This document shows positions 24,500 to 32,931 of a DNA stretch of 64,000 bases, piece by piece. This DNA is from an uncultured Bacteroidales bacterium. Its GTDB lineage: Bacteria; Bacteroidota; Bacteroidia; Bacteroidales; UBA932. Both the position numbers and the translations under genes were made by a program. The first letter of the stretch is position 1; the number at the start of each line of letters is the position of its first letter. Below the pieces are notes generated by a model. The model did no database searches. It worked only from the letters and a program-made list of their open reading frames with translations, and was not told where the DNA came from. The DNA is taken from the NCBI GenBank assembly GCA_944326255.1, contig CALVDG010000011.1, positions 1-64,000 of the forward strand. Direction: 5' to 3'.

Positions 24500-25462
24500 A
24501 TGAAACACACTGCCAACCACACCCACAACATCAAAATCTTCTCATGCAGGGGATCACGTTATCTGGCCGAGAAGATTGCCAAGTCCCTCGGCCTCGAACT
24601 CGGAGACTCGGTCGTAACTGACTTCAGCGACGGCGAGTTCCAGCCGGCATTCAACGAATCCGTCCGCGGAACCACCACATTCATCGTGCAGTCCACATTT
24701 CCCCCTCTGGACAACCTCTTTGAGCTCCTGCTCATGATCGACGCGGCCCGCAGGGCATCGGCCTACAAGGTCATCGCCGTCATTCCCTACTTCGGATGGG
24801 CCCGTCAGGACCGCAAGGACCGTCCCAGAGTCTCCATCGGAGCCAAGCTGGTGGCCAACCTCCTGGTAGCCGCAGGATGCGACCGCGTGATCACCACCGA
24901 CCTGCATGCCGACCAGATCCAGGGATTCTTCGACTTCCCGGTTGACCATATATACGCCAGCACCATTTTCCTGCCATACCTGAGGGACATGCAGCTGGAC
25001 AACCTCTCCATAGCCGCCCCGGACATGGGAGGCGCCAAGAGGGCCAACGCCTACTCCCGCGTACTGGGCTGCCCCATGATTATCTGCCACAAGTCGCGTG
25101 AGAGGCCAAACGTGGTAGGCTCCATGACCGCCATCGGTGACGTAGAGGGCCGCAACATCGTCATCATCGACGACATGATCGACACCGCCGGCACCATTAC
25201 CAAGGCCGCCGACATGCTCATGGAGAAAGGCGCTCTCAGCGTAAGGGCCATGGCCACCCATCCGGTATTCTCCGGCCAGGCATACGAGCGCATCAACAAG
25301 TCCGCCCTTCAGGAGGTGGTCGTGACCGACACCATACCTCTGAGAGCCCCCGAAGGTACGGATCTCTCCAAGTTCACCGTCCTCTCCGTAGCGGACATGT
25401 TCGCGGAAGTCATCGACCGCATCTACAACTACAAGTCTATCAGCGATGCTTTCGGGTTCTAG
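24500..25462 (+). CDS. prs: Ribose-phosphate pyrophosphokinase
   Basis: A 320-residue enzyme that makes PRPP from ribose 5-phosphate and ATP. Motifs include FSDGEFQPAFNESVRG, the flexible-loop/ATP region PYFGWARQDRKDRPR, the metal-binding TTDLHADQIQGFFDFPVDH and the PRPP-binding loop IIDDMIDTAGTI. The 3' end overlaps nadE by 17 nt; both enzymes serve nucleotide and NAD synthesis, a sensible pairing. Confidence 0.96.
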   Translation: MKHTANHTHNIKIFSCRGSRYLAEKIAKSLGLELGDSVVTDFSDGEFQPAFNESVRGTTTFIVQSTFPPLDNLFELLLMIDAARRASAYKVIAVIPYFGWARQDRKDRPRVSIGAKLVANLLVAAGCDRVITTDLHADQIQGFFDFPVDHIYASTIFLPYLRDMQLDNLSIAAPDMGGAKRANAYSRVLGCPMIICHKSRERPNVVGSMTAIGDVEGRNIVIIDDMIDTAGTITKAADMLMEKGALSVRAMATHPVFSGQAYERINKSALQEVVVTDTIPLRAPEGTDLSKFTVLSVADMFAEVIDRIYNYKSISDAFGF

Positions 25463-26297
25463 AGTAGAAGATATACATGACAGGATAATACGGGCTGTCC
25501 GGGACTTCTTCGCTCAGGCAGGGATGTCCCGGGCCGTGCTCGGCCTGTCCGGAGGCCTGGACTCGGCCGTAGTCGCGGCACTGGCGGCGGAAGCCCTGGG
25601 CAAGGAGCACGTAACCGGCATCCTCATGCCCTCGTCCTGGTCTACCGTCCACTCCGTCAATGACGCTGTGGAACTGGCCGACAACCTGGGCATCAAGTAC
25701 CATATCATCCCGATAGGAACCATATACGACCGGTTCATGAAGGAGGCCGAGCCTCTCTTCGAGGGAGATTTTCACTGGGACACCACCCAGGAGAACCTCC
25801 AGGCCCGCATCCGGGGCACCATCCTGATGATGTACTCCAACCGCCACGGAGCCCTGCTGCTCAACACCACCAACAAGAGCGAGCTGTCGATGGGCTACGG
25901 CACCCTGTACGGAGACCTGTGCGGTGCCCTGATGGTCATCGCCGACCTCTACAAGACCGAAGTGTACGAGTTAGCCGCATATATCAACCGGGAGAGGGAG
26001 CTCATTCCCCTGTCCACCATCACCAAGGCCCCTTCGGCCGAGCTGCGGGACGGACAGAAGGACACCGATTCCCTGCCGCCCTACGATGTGCTGGACCCGG
26101 TGCTCTACAGCCTCAACGAAGGAGGCAGGAGCGCGGAACAGATTTTGCAGGAAGGTGTGGACAAGGCCTTGGTGGAAAGGATCCTGCGGCTTAGAAAGGC
26201 AGCCGCGTTCAAGGTCCATCAGCTGGCCCCTGAGATAACGGTCAGCTCCTGCCCGCTGCTTGACCGCAGCAAATGGGTGGAGCCAAAAACAATGTAA
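25446..26297 (+). CDS. nadE: NAD+ synthetase, synthetase domain only
   Basis: A 283-residue enzyme that amidates nicotinic acid adenine dinucleotide to NAD+. The PP-loop LGLSGGLDSAVVAALAAEAL, TTQENLQARIRGTILMMYSN, NKSELSMGYGTLYGDLCGAL and KAPSAELRDGQKDTDSLPPY are diagnostic. The sequence looks like the C-terminal half of the long glutamine-dependent NadE, yet no N-terminal nitrilase-type glutaminase domain is encoded: the gene starts inside prs and no fragment lies upstream. It should therefore use ammonia directly or depend on a separate glutaminase. Confidence 0.92.
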   Translation: MLSGSRVEDIHDRIIRAVRDFFAQAGMSRAVLGLSGGLDSAVVAALAAEALGKEHVTGILMPSSWSTVHSVNDAVELADNLGIKYHIIPIGTIYDRFMKEAEPLFEGDFHWDTTQENLQARIRGTILMMYSNRHGALLLNTTNKSELSMGYGTLYGDLCGALMVIADLYKTEVYELAAYINRERELIPLSTITKAPSAELRDGQKDTDSLPPYDVLDPVLYSLNEGGRSAEQILQEGVDKALVERILRLRKAAAFKVHQLAPEITVSSCPLLDRSKWVEPKTM

Positions 26298-26300
26298 GAT

Positions 26301-26570
26301 ATGGAAATATTGATAGCGGCCATAGTATTCGTCGGTTTTGCGGTATTCATCATGTGCTTCAACATCATCTTCAGGAAGAAGCCTTTTCCTGACGGAGAGA
26401 TAGAGCACAACAAGGAGCTCCGCAAGAGGGGCATCATCTGCGCCCGCGAGGAGGAGATGAGGCTGTGGGGCCCGAAAAGAGGCTCCGCAGCCTCGGGATG
26501 CAGCGGCTCCTGCGGAAGCTGCGGCCTGAACTTGAACGGTACGGGATGCGATATATCTGATAAACAATAG
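26301..26570 (+). CDS. Small Cys-rich membrane protein
   Basis: An 89-residue protein with one N-terminal membrane helix (MEILIAAIVFVGFAVFIMCF), a basic-to-polar cytoplasmic stretch (HNKELRKRGIICAREEE) and a C-terminal cluster CSGSCGSCGLN plus one later Cys. Short proteins with HNKxMRKRGIxCA-like segments recur in Bacteroidota; their role is not known. The cysteine cluster suggests metal or Fe-S binding. It is 3 nt from nadE and 3 nt from der, so it is certainly part of that operon. Confidence 0.7.
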   Translation: MEILIAAIVFVGFAVFIMCFNIIFRKKPFPDGEIEHNKELRKRGIICAREEEMRLWGPKRGSAASGCSGSCGSCGLNLNGTGCDISDKQ

Positions 26571-26573
26571 AGT

Positions 26574-27884
26574 ATGAGTTTAGTTGCCATAGTAGGACGG
26601 CCCAACGTGGGCAAATCAACCCTTTTCAACAGGCTTGTCGGTATGCGGCAGGCCATCGTCGATGAGACGGCTGGTGTAACGCGCGACCGCCATTACGGCA
26701 AATGCGAGTGGTGCGGCACGACATTCTCGGTAGTGGACACCGGCGGCTACACGGTCAACTCCGAAGACGTGTTCGAGGAGGAGATACGCAAGCAGGTGAT
26801 GGTAGCCATCGAGGAGGCCGATGTCATCCTGTTCTTAGTGGAAGTGGGCACCGGCATCACCGATTTCGACGAGGAGATAGCCGATATCCTGCGCCGCAGT
26901 GATAAGCCCGTCCTGCTGGTGGTCAACAAGGTGGACTCGGCGGACAAGCGCTTCGACTCATACCAGTTCTACTCTCTTGGTCTGGGCGACCCGTGGGACA
27001 TCTCCTCGGCTAACGGCAGCGGCACCGGCGACATGCTGGACCGGCTCGTATCCATGCTGCCCGACTCCAAAGAGGAGGAGGAAGAGCACGCGGGAGTGCC
27101 GCGTATAGCCATAGTCGGCAGGCCGAATGCCGGCAAGTCATCCATCACCAACGCTTTCCTCGGAGAGGAGCGCAACATCGTAACCCCCGTGGCCGGGACG
27201 ACCCGGGACGCGGTGGAGTCCTACTACAACAAGTTCGGACACGAGTTCATCCTGGTGGACACCGCCGGACTGCGCAAGAAAAGCAAGGTCAACGAGGACT
27301 TGGAGTTCTACTCCGTGATGAGGGCCATCAGGGCCATAGAGCACGCCGACATCTGCATCCTGATGATCGATGCCCAATACGGAGTCGAGGCTCAGGATAT
27401 GTCCATCTTCAATCTCATCCTGCGCAACAGCAAAGGCTGCGTGGTGGCGGTCAACAAATGGGACCTGATAGAGAACAAGACCGGCAACACCATGAAGGAA
27501 TACGCCGAGGCCATACGCAAGCGGCTCGCGCCTTTCAGCGATATCCCCGTCATCTTCACATCGGTCATCAAAAAGCAAAGAATCCTCGATGTGCTGGACG
27601 CGGCGGCCAAGGTCTATGACAATTACTCCAAGAAGATTCCCACATCCACTTTGAACGAGGTGATGCTCGAGGAGATAGACAACTATCCTCCCCCCTCCAC
27701 AAAGGGCAAGTTCATCAAGATCAAGTATATCACCCAACTGCCGACGCCCTGTCCGTCATTTGCCTTCTTCTGCAATCTGCCCCAGTACATCGGGGCACCG
27801 TACAAGAGATTCCTGGAGAACAAGCTGCGCAGCCACTTCGACTTCACCGGCTGCCCCATACGCATCTTCATGCGCCAGAAATAG
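26574..27884 (+). CDS. der: Ribosome biogenesis GTPase Der (EngA), double GTPase
   Basis: A 436-residue protein with two tandem GTPase domains: the first with [19 protein letters not shown] and NKVDS, the second (from about residue 178) with [31 protein letters not shown] and NKWDL. The C-terminal KH-like domain ends [11 protein letters not shown], as usual. It acts in 50S subunit assembly. It ends the plus-strand run that starts with engB. Confidence 0.96.
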   Translation: MSLVAIVGRPNVGKSTLFNRLVGMRQAIVDETAGVTRDRHYGKCEWCGTTFSVVDTGGYTVNSEDVFEEEIRKQVMVAIEEADVILFLVEVGTGITDFDEEIADILRRSDKPVLLVVNKVDSADKRFDSYQFYSLGLGDPWDISSANGSGTGDMLDRLVSMLPDSKEEEEEHAGVPRIAIVGRPNAGKSSITNAFLGEERNIVTPVAGTTRDAVESYYNKFGHEFILVDTAGLRKKSKVNEDLEFYSVMRAIRAIEHADICILMIDAQYGVEAQDMSIFNLILRNSKGCVVAVNKWDLIENKTGNTMKEYAEAIRKRLAPFSDIPVIFTSVIKKQRILDVLDAAAKVYDNYSKKIPTSTLNEVMLEEIDNYPPPSTKGKFIKIKYITQLPTPCPSFAFFCNLPQYIGAPYKRFLENKLRSHFDFTGCPIRIFMRQK

Positions 27885-28043
27885 AGCTTACAAAGCACCC
27901 TATCTCTCACCACGCAGCATAGGGACCGCTCAGCGGGCAATTCACCAGCCTTAGAGCTCACCCCTTTTCGGAGACGCGCCACATTAAGGCTGCTCAACAA
28001 CTTCTGCCAACCAATAAAATTTCCATTGCATTCAGTTTTTTGC

Positions 28044-28051
28044 TACATTTG
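28044..28051 (+). promoter_or_regulatory. -7 box for the ATPase/partner pair
   Basis: TACATTTG fits TAnnTTTG, 22 nt before ATG 28074. A 4-codon ORF (ATG 28063, encoding MNAQ) ends with its TGA overlapping the ATPase start (ATGA). Confidence 0.6.
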
Positions 28052-28073
28052 TGTATCAACTTATGAATGCCCA

Positions 28074-29243
28074 ATGAAAGAATCTATTATCATAAAGAAT
28101 TTCGGTCCGCTAAAAGACGTAGAAATAAACGACATCAAGCCCTTGACAGTATTTATCGGCAAGTCGGCCAGCGGCAAGAGTACTATCATGAAGGTCATCG
28201 CGCTGATGCGCTATATCTATAAGATGGTAAATATCCGTTCGTATCTGAAAAATGCGAAGATTACACGCTCTCCTTTCAGACTCCGTTTCAATTCTTTGCT
28301 TCAAGACGGATTGGAAAACATGATAACGGCAGAGACAGAGATATATTATACCGTGGAAATAAACAGTCAAAAATATACGCTGTCATACGCCGATAGAAGT
28401 TTGCGGTCAGATATCAATATCCCCAACAGTGACTTAGTGTTCTTCAAAGAGTCGTATGTATCTGAAACACGTAGCGTGATTCCTACATGGGCATCCAAGG
28501 TAGCCGCACTCAAGGGGGCAAGTCTGGGATTCTATTTTCACGAGACATTCAATGACTTTAACGATGCTACAGATGTTATTAAAGAGCAACAGCTGGACTA
28601 TCTGGACTTGAAGATGAAAGTCCAAAAATCGGGGAACAAACCCAAGCAGTTTATGATTGAGTCATTGCAGGAGGGCCCCAAGCCGGTAGAATTGAGATAC
28701 GCTTCTTCCGGTATTCAGACATCGGCTCCTTTGGTTGCCATTGTTCACTATTTTGCCAATGGATTTTCATTTAAGGATGCTTTCCAGCGTTCGGTACTGA
28801 ACTATCTTTACAAACAGGACAGACTTGACAAATTCACTCCTCAAATCAGCCAAAGCGATTTGGGAAAATATGTGCATATCCATATAGAAGAACCTGAGTT
28901 GAGCCTTGACCCTGAGGCACAGCGGGCCCTCATCAGCAACCTTATCGATGAAGCATTTCATAAGAACAGCGAGGACCGTAAACTTGGACTGATAATAGCG
29001 ACACACAGTCCCTACATAGTCAATCATCTGAATGTGCTTTTGCGTGCCGGGTATTTTAAGAAAACAAGGGAAAACTATCCTTTCTTAGAGAAAGACCATA
29101 TAGCGGTATATCGTGTGCTTGAGGGCACTCTGACATCGTTGATGGCAACGGACAATGACACAGAGGAATACGTTATCAACACCTACGACATGTCCGACAC
29201 GATGGAACGAATCTTCAACGAATACGAAAGCATGGAGGAGTAA
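28074..29243 (+). CDS. AAA/ABC-type ATPase of a putative two-gene defence module
   Basis: A 389-residue ATPase of the SMC/Rad50-like (AAA15/OLD-related) group. It has an N-terminal Walker A in VFIGKSASGKSTIMKVIALM, an ABC signature-like segment RYASSGIQTSAPLVAI, Walker B with the catalytic acid in VHIHIEEPELSLDPEAQ and a switch region LGLIIATHSPYIVNHLN. There is no Toprim or other nuclease domain, so its effector is probably the next gene, 3 nt downstream. Codon use is clearly more AT-rich than in der and the TPR gene on either side, which suggests horizontal transfer. I chose ATG 28074 because the longer ORF start precedes the promoter. Confidence 0.85.
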   Translation: MKESIIIKNFGPLKDVEINDIKPLTVFIGKSASGKSTIMKVIALMRYIYKMVNIRSYLKNAKITRSPFRLRFNSLLQDGLENMITAETEIYYTVEINSQKYTLSYADRSLRSDINIPNSDLVFFKESYVSETRSVIPTWASKVAALKGASLGFYFHETFNDFNDATDVIKEQQLDYLDLKMKVQKSGNKPKQFMIESLQEGPKPVELRYASSGIQTSAPLVAIVHYFANGFSFKDAFQRSVLNYLYKQDRLDKFTPQISQSDLGKYVHIHIEEPELSLDPEAQRALISNLIDEAFHKNSEDRKLGLIIATHSPYIVNHLNVLLRAGYFKKTRENYPFLEKDHIAVYRVLEGTLTSLMATDNDTEEYVINTYDMSDTMERIFNEYESMEE

Positions 29244-29246
29244 TGT

Positions 29247-29897
29247 ATGGACAGCGCGCTGATTGATTTCCTCAAAAAAGACTATCCATCCCATTTCAGA
29301 GTGGAATGGGATGAAAACACGATGCAGATCAGGAAAGAACAACGGTCAAAAGGCAAGTTCGAAATACGCGATGGACAGCCACGTATTGTGCAGTATACAG
29401 GCCGTGGAGTCTCTGTCATCAACAACAATTCGGATATAGCTGTAGAGATTATCGACTTTGAACATTACATCAACCTTTTTAGAGATACGGATGCCGGCAT
29501 AGGACGAAAATGCGACTTTATCATCAATCCGATTGCCGGGTATGACTGTATTGTCTTTAATGAACTGACTGAAAGCGAACGACAATATATAAATCCGTTT
29601 ACTGTACCGAAAACAGGTGAGGAAAAAGAAGGCAAACTGGCATATGCAAAAAAGCAATTGGAAGAATCTATTAAGAAGTTTTACGAGGTAAACGGCTTCT
29701 TAGACAGTTATAAAAAGCGGGTCGCTCTTTTTTCATGCCGATTAACGGATGCCAAGCCAAACCGTATAATGTCCCAATCATTAAAAGCTTTCCGAAAGCC
29801 GCAGAAAATATTCTCCAATATCCGCGCACACGAGCCGCTGGTACATGATTTCATATTCGAACAACGAATATACAACCTGGAATACAGGATATGTTGA
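29247..29897 (+). CDS. Unknown partner of the ATPase (possible effector)
   Basis: A 216-residue soluble protein that I do not recognise. A middle region reads RKCDFIINPIAGYDCIVFNE followed by LTESER, then an amphipathic helix GKLAYAKKQLEESIKKFY and a strand VALFSCRL. An Asp, then a Glu on the next strand, then a helix with QL is loosely reminiscent of PD-(D/E)xK nucleases, but the expected Lys after the Glu is Thr here, so this is only a hypothesis. It lacks Toprim, HNH and transmembrane features. It is 3 nt after the ATPase, shares the AT-rich composition and ends before an unrelated regulator, so the two genes form a unit. Confidence 0.6.
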   Translation: MDSALIDFLKKDYPSHFRVEWDENTMQIRKEQRSKGKFEIRDGQPRIVQYTGRGVSVINNNSDIAVEIIDFEHYINLFRDTDAGIGRKCDFIINPIAGYDCIVFNELTESERQYINPFTVPKTGEEKEGKLAYAKKQLEESIKKFYEVNGFLDSYKKRVALFSCRLTDAKPNRIMSQSLKAFRKPQKIFSNIRAHEPLVHDFIFEQRIYNLEYRIC

Positions 29898-29954
29898 GGC
29901 AGTAGGTTCTGCGAACTTCGGCTGTACCGCATATACTGTTCACGCCTCGGCAGT

Positions 29955-29977
29955 GCAAACTGAACAAGTTCATTTGC
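29955..29977 (+). repeat. Inverted repeat upstream of the TPR regulator promoter
   Basis: TGAAC and GTTCA flank a central AA, with GCAAA and TTTGC extending the symmetry on both sides. It lies about 20 nt before the -7 box at 29997, covering the expected -33 region, so it could be an operator. A dispersed promoter-type repeat of Bacteroidales genomes is another possibility. Confidence 0.45.
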
Positions 29978-29996
29978 ATTGCTCTCGGCTTCTGCG

Positions 29997-30004
29997 TATA
30001 TTTG
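29997..30004 (+). promoter_or_regulatory. -7 box abutting the TPR regulator start
   Basis: TATATTTG fits TAnnTTTG and ends 4 nt before the GTG start at 30009, predicting a leaderless mRNA. Confidence 0.6.
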
Positions 30005-30008
30005 CCAC

Positions 30009-31730
30009 GTGAGATTAAGACTGTCACATATACTGATCAGGATAACTGCCGCGGTGCTGACCTGCTGTACCGTGCTGTCATGCGCGGACGACAGTGCTGT
30101 CATGGAGGAGCTGGACTGGGCCGAGGCCGTCATGGAGGAGCATCCCGACTCTGCGCTCGCCCTGCTCGACACCCTCGACCGCAGCCGTCTGACCACACGC
30201 GAGGCCCGGGCACGGCACGCACTGCTTTACTCCCAGGCCCTCGACAAGAACTATATTGAACTGACCACGGACAGTGTCATAAGTCCGGCAGTCAAGTACT
30301 ATAAAAAACACGGCAGCCCCGATTACCGCCTGAAGACTCAGTATTATCTGGGCTGTATCTTCAACAATGCCGGAGACCGGGAGCGGGCCATGGAGCACTA
30401 CGTGGAGGCAGAGAAGTATGTGGACCGCGCCACGGACTGGCAGGCAATCGGACGGCTGTACTCCGCCAAGAGGACTATCTACTTTGATATATACGACTTT
30501 GAGAAGTCTTACCGGGATGCCCTTCTCTCCGCAGAGTACTACAGTAAGTCCGGTGACATCCCTTTGATGGTAAAAGCCATGACCAATGCCGCCTACTGTG
30601 CGTATTTTCTGGACAATTACAGAACAGCTGACAGCCTGCTCAACGAAGTGAGGGATAAATACTGGGATACCGCATCCATCTCAAATAAAAGCACGTACTT
30701 CTCATCTTCCCTTTATCTGGCAGTCAAGACCGACAGTTCGGCCGTAAAGGGGATACTGAACGAGTACCTGCAGACCGTGACCGAGCCGGAGGAGATAGAC
30801 TGGAGCGCAGTGGCCAACATCTACCGTATGTCCGGCAATCTGGACTCCGCCCTCTGGGCACTGGAGCATTACCCGCTGGCATATCCCGACTATGAGACCG
30901 AACCGCAGTACCTCCTGCTCAGTTCCCTGATATACGAAGAGCTGGGACAGTTCGACAAGGCCTACGCCTCACTCAAAAAGTACTCGGACATAGTAGGCGA
31001 CGAGGACATCGACAAGTTCGAGGCCGACACCAAGTTCATCGAGGAGAGATACAGGCATGAGAGCGAGGCCATAAGACACCACAACACCGTCATACTTATC
31101 ATCTCCGGTTCTGTCATCGCCCTGCTTTTAGCGGCAATCATACTCTCCAACCTGAGAAACAAGGCCAAAATAGCCGAGATTACGATAGCCCATGAAAGGC
31201 AGGAGGCTGAGAAAAAACAGCAATACCTGGAGGACATCAACACCAGACTCACCGAGGAGAAAGACGCACTGACTGATATGCTCTCCAAAGTATCCATACC
31301 GGAGGAGGCACGGCGCTCGGTCAATGACATGCTGACCACCGTCACCAGAATACTCTCCGCCAAGGCCTCCGGCTCTGACTCCGAGGTCATCGACCAAGTC
31401 ACACACAAGATGGAACAGCTGACTGAGGACAGGAACCAGTTCGTGCTCTCAGTCATGCTCTCGTATGCCACTGCGCATCCTGAATTCACGACCACGCTGA
31501 AAGCCCGCGGACTCTCCGAATGGGAGACCGGCTACTGCTGTCTCTACGCCATGGGACTCCGGGGGAAAGACATCGGCAACCTGATAGGAGGCGGAAGCCA
31601 CGCCCACCACAACAGGGCCTCCGCCATACGGGCCAAGCTCGGACTCACCGAGCACGACACCACACTCGGACGTTGGCTCATCAGACTCGCCAACGAGACC
31701 GACCATCACGGCCAAAACAGGGCCATGTGA
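30009..31730 (+). CDS. Membrane-anchored TPR regulator with LuxR-like C-terminus
   Basis: A 573-residue protein. A lipoprotein-like signal ends LTCCTVLSC; about six TPR-type helical pairs follow (residues 30-340, for example YYLGCIFNNAGDRERAMEHY); a membrane helix (TVILIISGSVIALLLAAII) is followed by a coiled coil and a C-terminal domain with LSEWETGYCCLYAMGLRGKD and IRAKLGL, resembling LuxR-type helix-turn-helix regions of Bacteroidota membrane regulators. It would sense something outside the membrane and bind DNA inside. The start is GTG 30009, dictated by the promoter. The lipobox plus an internal helix is odd: either the signal is a plain membrane anchor, or the protein is lipidated and crosses once more. 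Confidence 0.8.
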   Translation: MRLRLSHILIRITAAVLTCCTVLSCADDSAVMEELDWAEAVMEEHPDSALALLDTLDRSRLTTREARARHALLYSQALDKNYIELTTDSVISPAVKYYKKHGSPDYRLKTQYYLGCIFNNAGDRERAMEHYVEAEKYVDRATDWQAIGRLYSAKRTIYFDIYDFEKSYRDALLSAEYYSKSGDIPLMVKAMTNAAYCAYFLDNYRTADSLLNEVRDKYWDTASISNKSTYFSSSLYLAVKTDSSAVKGILNEYLQTVTEPEEIDWSAVANIYRMSGNLDSALWALEHYPLAYPDYETEPQYLLLSSLIYEELGQFDKAYASLKKYSDIVGDEDIDKFEADTKFIEERYRHESEAIRHHNTVILIISGSVIALLLAAIILSNLRNKAKIAEITIAHERQEAEKKQQYLEDINTRLTEEKDALTDMLSKVSIPEEARRSVNDMLTTVTRILSAKASGSDSEVIDQVTHKMEQLTEDRNQFVLSVMLSYATAHPEFTTTLKARGLSEWETGYCCLYAMGLRGKDIGNLIGGGSHAHHNRASAIRAKLGLTEHDTTLGRWLIRLANETDHHGQNRAM

Positions 31731-31838
31731 AACATTTTCGGGGTCACGACATTTTTCACTTTTGTAAACCATTGTAAATCAACATTATAAAATTTGAGGT
31801 GTGAAACTTTTTTCCTTGCGCTGAAATTCCATCATGCT

Positions 31839-31846
31839 TAACTTTG
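31839..31846 (+). promoter_or_regulatory. -7 box for the small secreted protein
   Basis: TAACTTTG fits TAnnTTTG, 21 nt before ATG 31868; TTG about 22 nt further upstream could be the -33 element. Confidence 0.6.
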
Positions 31847-31867
31847 TGGAAACAAAACACAAAAAAC

Positions 31868-32128
31868 ATGATGAGAAAAACTATTATTCTAATTCTGGCA
31901 ACCCTGATTGCCGCCTCCGGTTCCGAGGCTCTGGCCCAGACCGGCAACGCAGTCTCGTCTTCTTCGGAAAACAAACGTGAAATTAGATTAACTCCTTGTA
32001 ACAAGGATAAAGGTGACGACAAATCACTTTTCGCCGAAGTCGAGGCTTGGTACGACAGCAGCTCCATGACCGTCACTGTCGAGGGCTGCGAGTTGAAAGA
32101 CACCTTCATCTACATCATAAGAAAATAA
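31868..32128 (+). CDS. Small secreted protein (DUF3244-like)
   Basis: An 86-residue exported protein with a signal peptide (MMRKTIILILATLIAASGSE, cleaved near ALAQTG). The mature part (about 56 residues) contains EIRLTPC, KSLFAEVEAWYDSSSMTVTV and a closing strand, loosely like the N-terminal half of DUF3244, a small Bacteroidota family often encoded next to TPR-type regulators. It is short for that family. Its promoter and position suggest it may be a target of the adjacent regulator; this is inference. Confidence 0.6.
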   Translation: MMRKTIILILATLIAASGSEALAQTGNAVSSSSENKREIRLTPCNKDKGDDKSLFAEVEAWYDSSSMTVTVEGCELKDTFIYIIRK

Positions 32129-32144
32129 CGTATAATAAATTAAT

Positions 32145-32816
32145 ATGAGAACAATATCATTAAGCCTAATTGTCTCTGTTTCCACAGCTGCCCTGCTTTT
32201 GGCAGGAGGTTGCAATGAAGCAGAAGAAACTTATATGCCAACCGGCTCGACAGTCACAGGACATTTCATAAACCGTTATGTCATACCGGACAGCATTGCT
32301 ATACAGAACGACTACTTTGATATGGACAGTTCCATTACTGTCAACTTTAAAGGCTATGACCTTACGCACCAATATAAGGACTCCGCTTTATTCAGAACGG
32401 TTTCAGAATCATTGGGAGATACGTCCTATACACTACCGACTACCCCTGATTATGAATGGGCCGTAGCCGGAACGGTATATTCTGTGGATATCGTATGCGA
32501 CAAAGATTTCTCAGGAATAGCCGCAGGTGAGAGTCTTAGCAGTATAATAGCATTTAGAGCACTCTCTGCATACCCTTTTATAAAAAGCGGGTATTCTGAT
32601 TTCTATGACACGCCATGGAAGTATTATGAGAATCCCAGGCTATGTCCAATTGAGATTATCGGAAACAATATCAGTCCTGATGGATTAAAGGCTTTATATC
32701 CGACATTCCAGATGTATTTCACCGAAATACCAGACGGCATAGGTGACTGCCTGTTCACAGTAACAGTCGATATTGACGGGAAAACACTGCGGAACTCCAT
32801 CTCGCTCAGTTTTTAA
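32145..32816 (+). CDS. Lipoprotein of unknown function
   Basis: A 223-residue lipoprotein with lipobox LAGGC after a hydrophobic core (SLSLIVSVSTAALLLAGG). The mature part is beta-rich, with no recognisable catalytic motif; it has segments such as FINRYVIPDSIAI and WAVAGTVYSVDIVCDKDFSG. It lies 16 nt after the small secreted protein and uses rather AT-rich codons. After its stop, the same frame has one more stop and then 30 open codons that read like the tail of a protein (see findings). Function unknown. Confidence 0.7.
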   Translation: MRTISLSLIVSVSTAALLLAGGCNEAEETYMPTGSTVTGHFINRYVIPDSIAIQNDYFDMDSSITVNFKGYDLTHQYKDSALFRTVSESLGDTSYTLPTTPDYEWAVAGTVYSVDIVCDKDFSGIAAGESLSSIIAFRALSAYPFIKSGYSDFYDTPWKYYENPRLCPIEIIGNNISPDGLKALYPTFQMYFTEIPDGIGDCLFTVTVDIDGKTLRNSISLSF

Positions 32817-32931
32817 ACGACATAGTCCACCATCGATTCTTGGACCTGCATTCTGACTGATGAGAATCCCAATACAAACAAGGCAAAATACACATGGAAC
32901 TACAGAACCATAACTTACTCACTTTGATACA

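Noticed and set aside
27885..28043. Possible tRNA or small RNA between der and the ATPase
   Set aside because: No cloverleaf or T-loop GTTCRANYC box; only a 4-bp hairpin (CCGC/GCGG) without a T-run.
29247..29897. Partner gene as RloB, AriB (PARIS) or PtuB (Septu)
   Set aside because: No Toprim, DUF4435 or HNH motifs visible; the length and motifs do not match those effectors.
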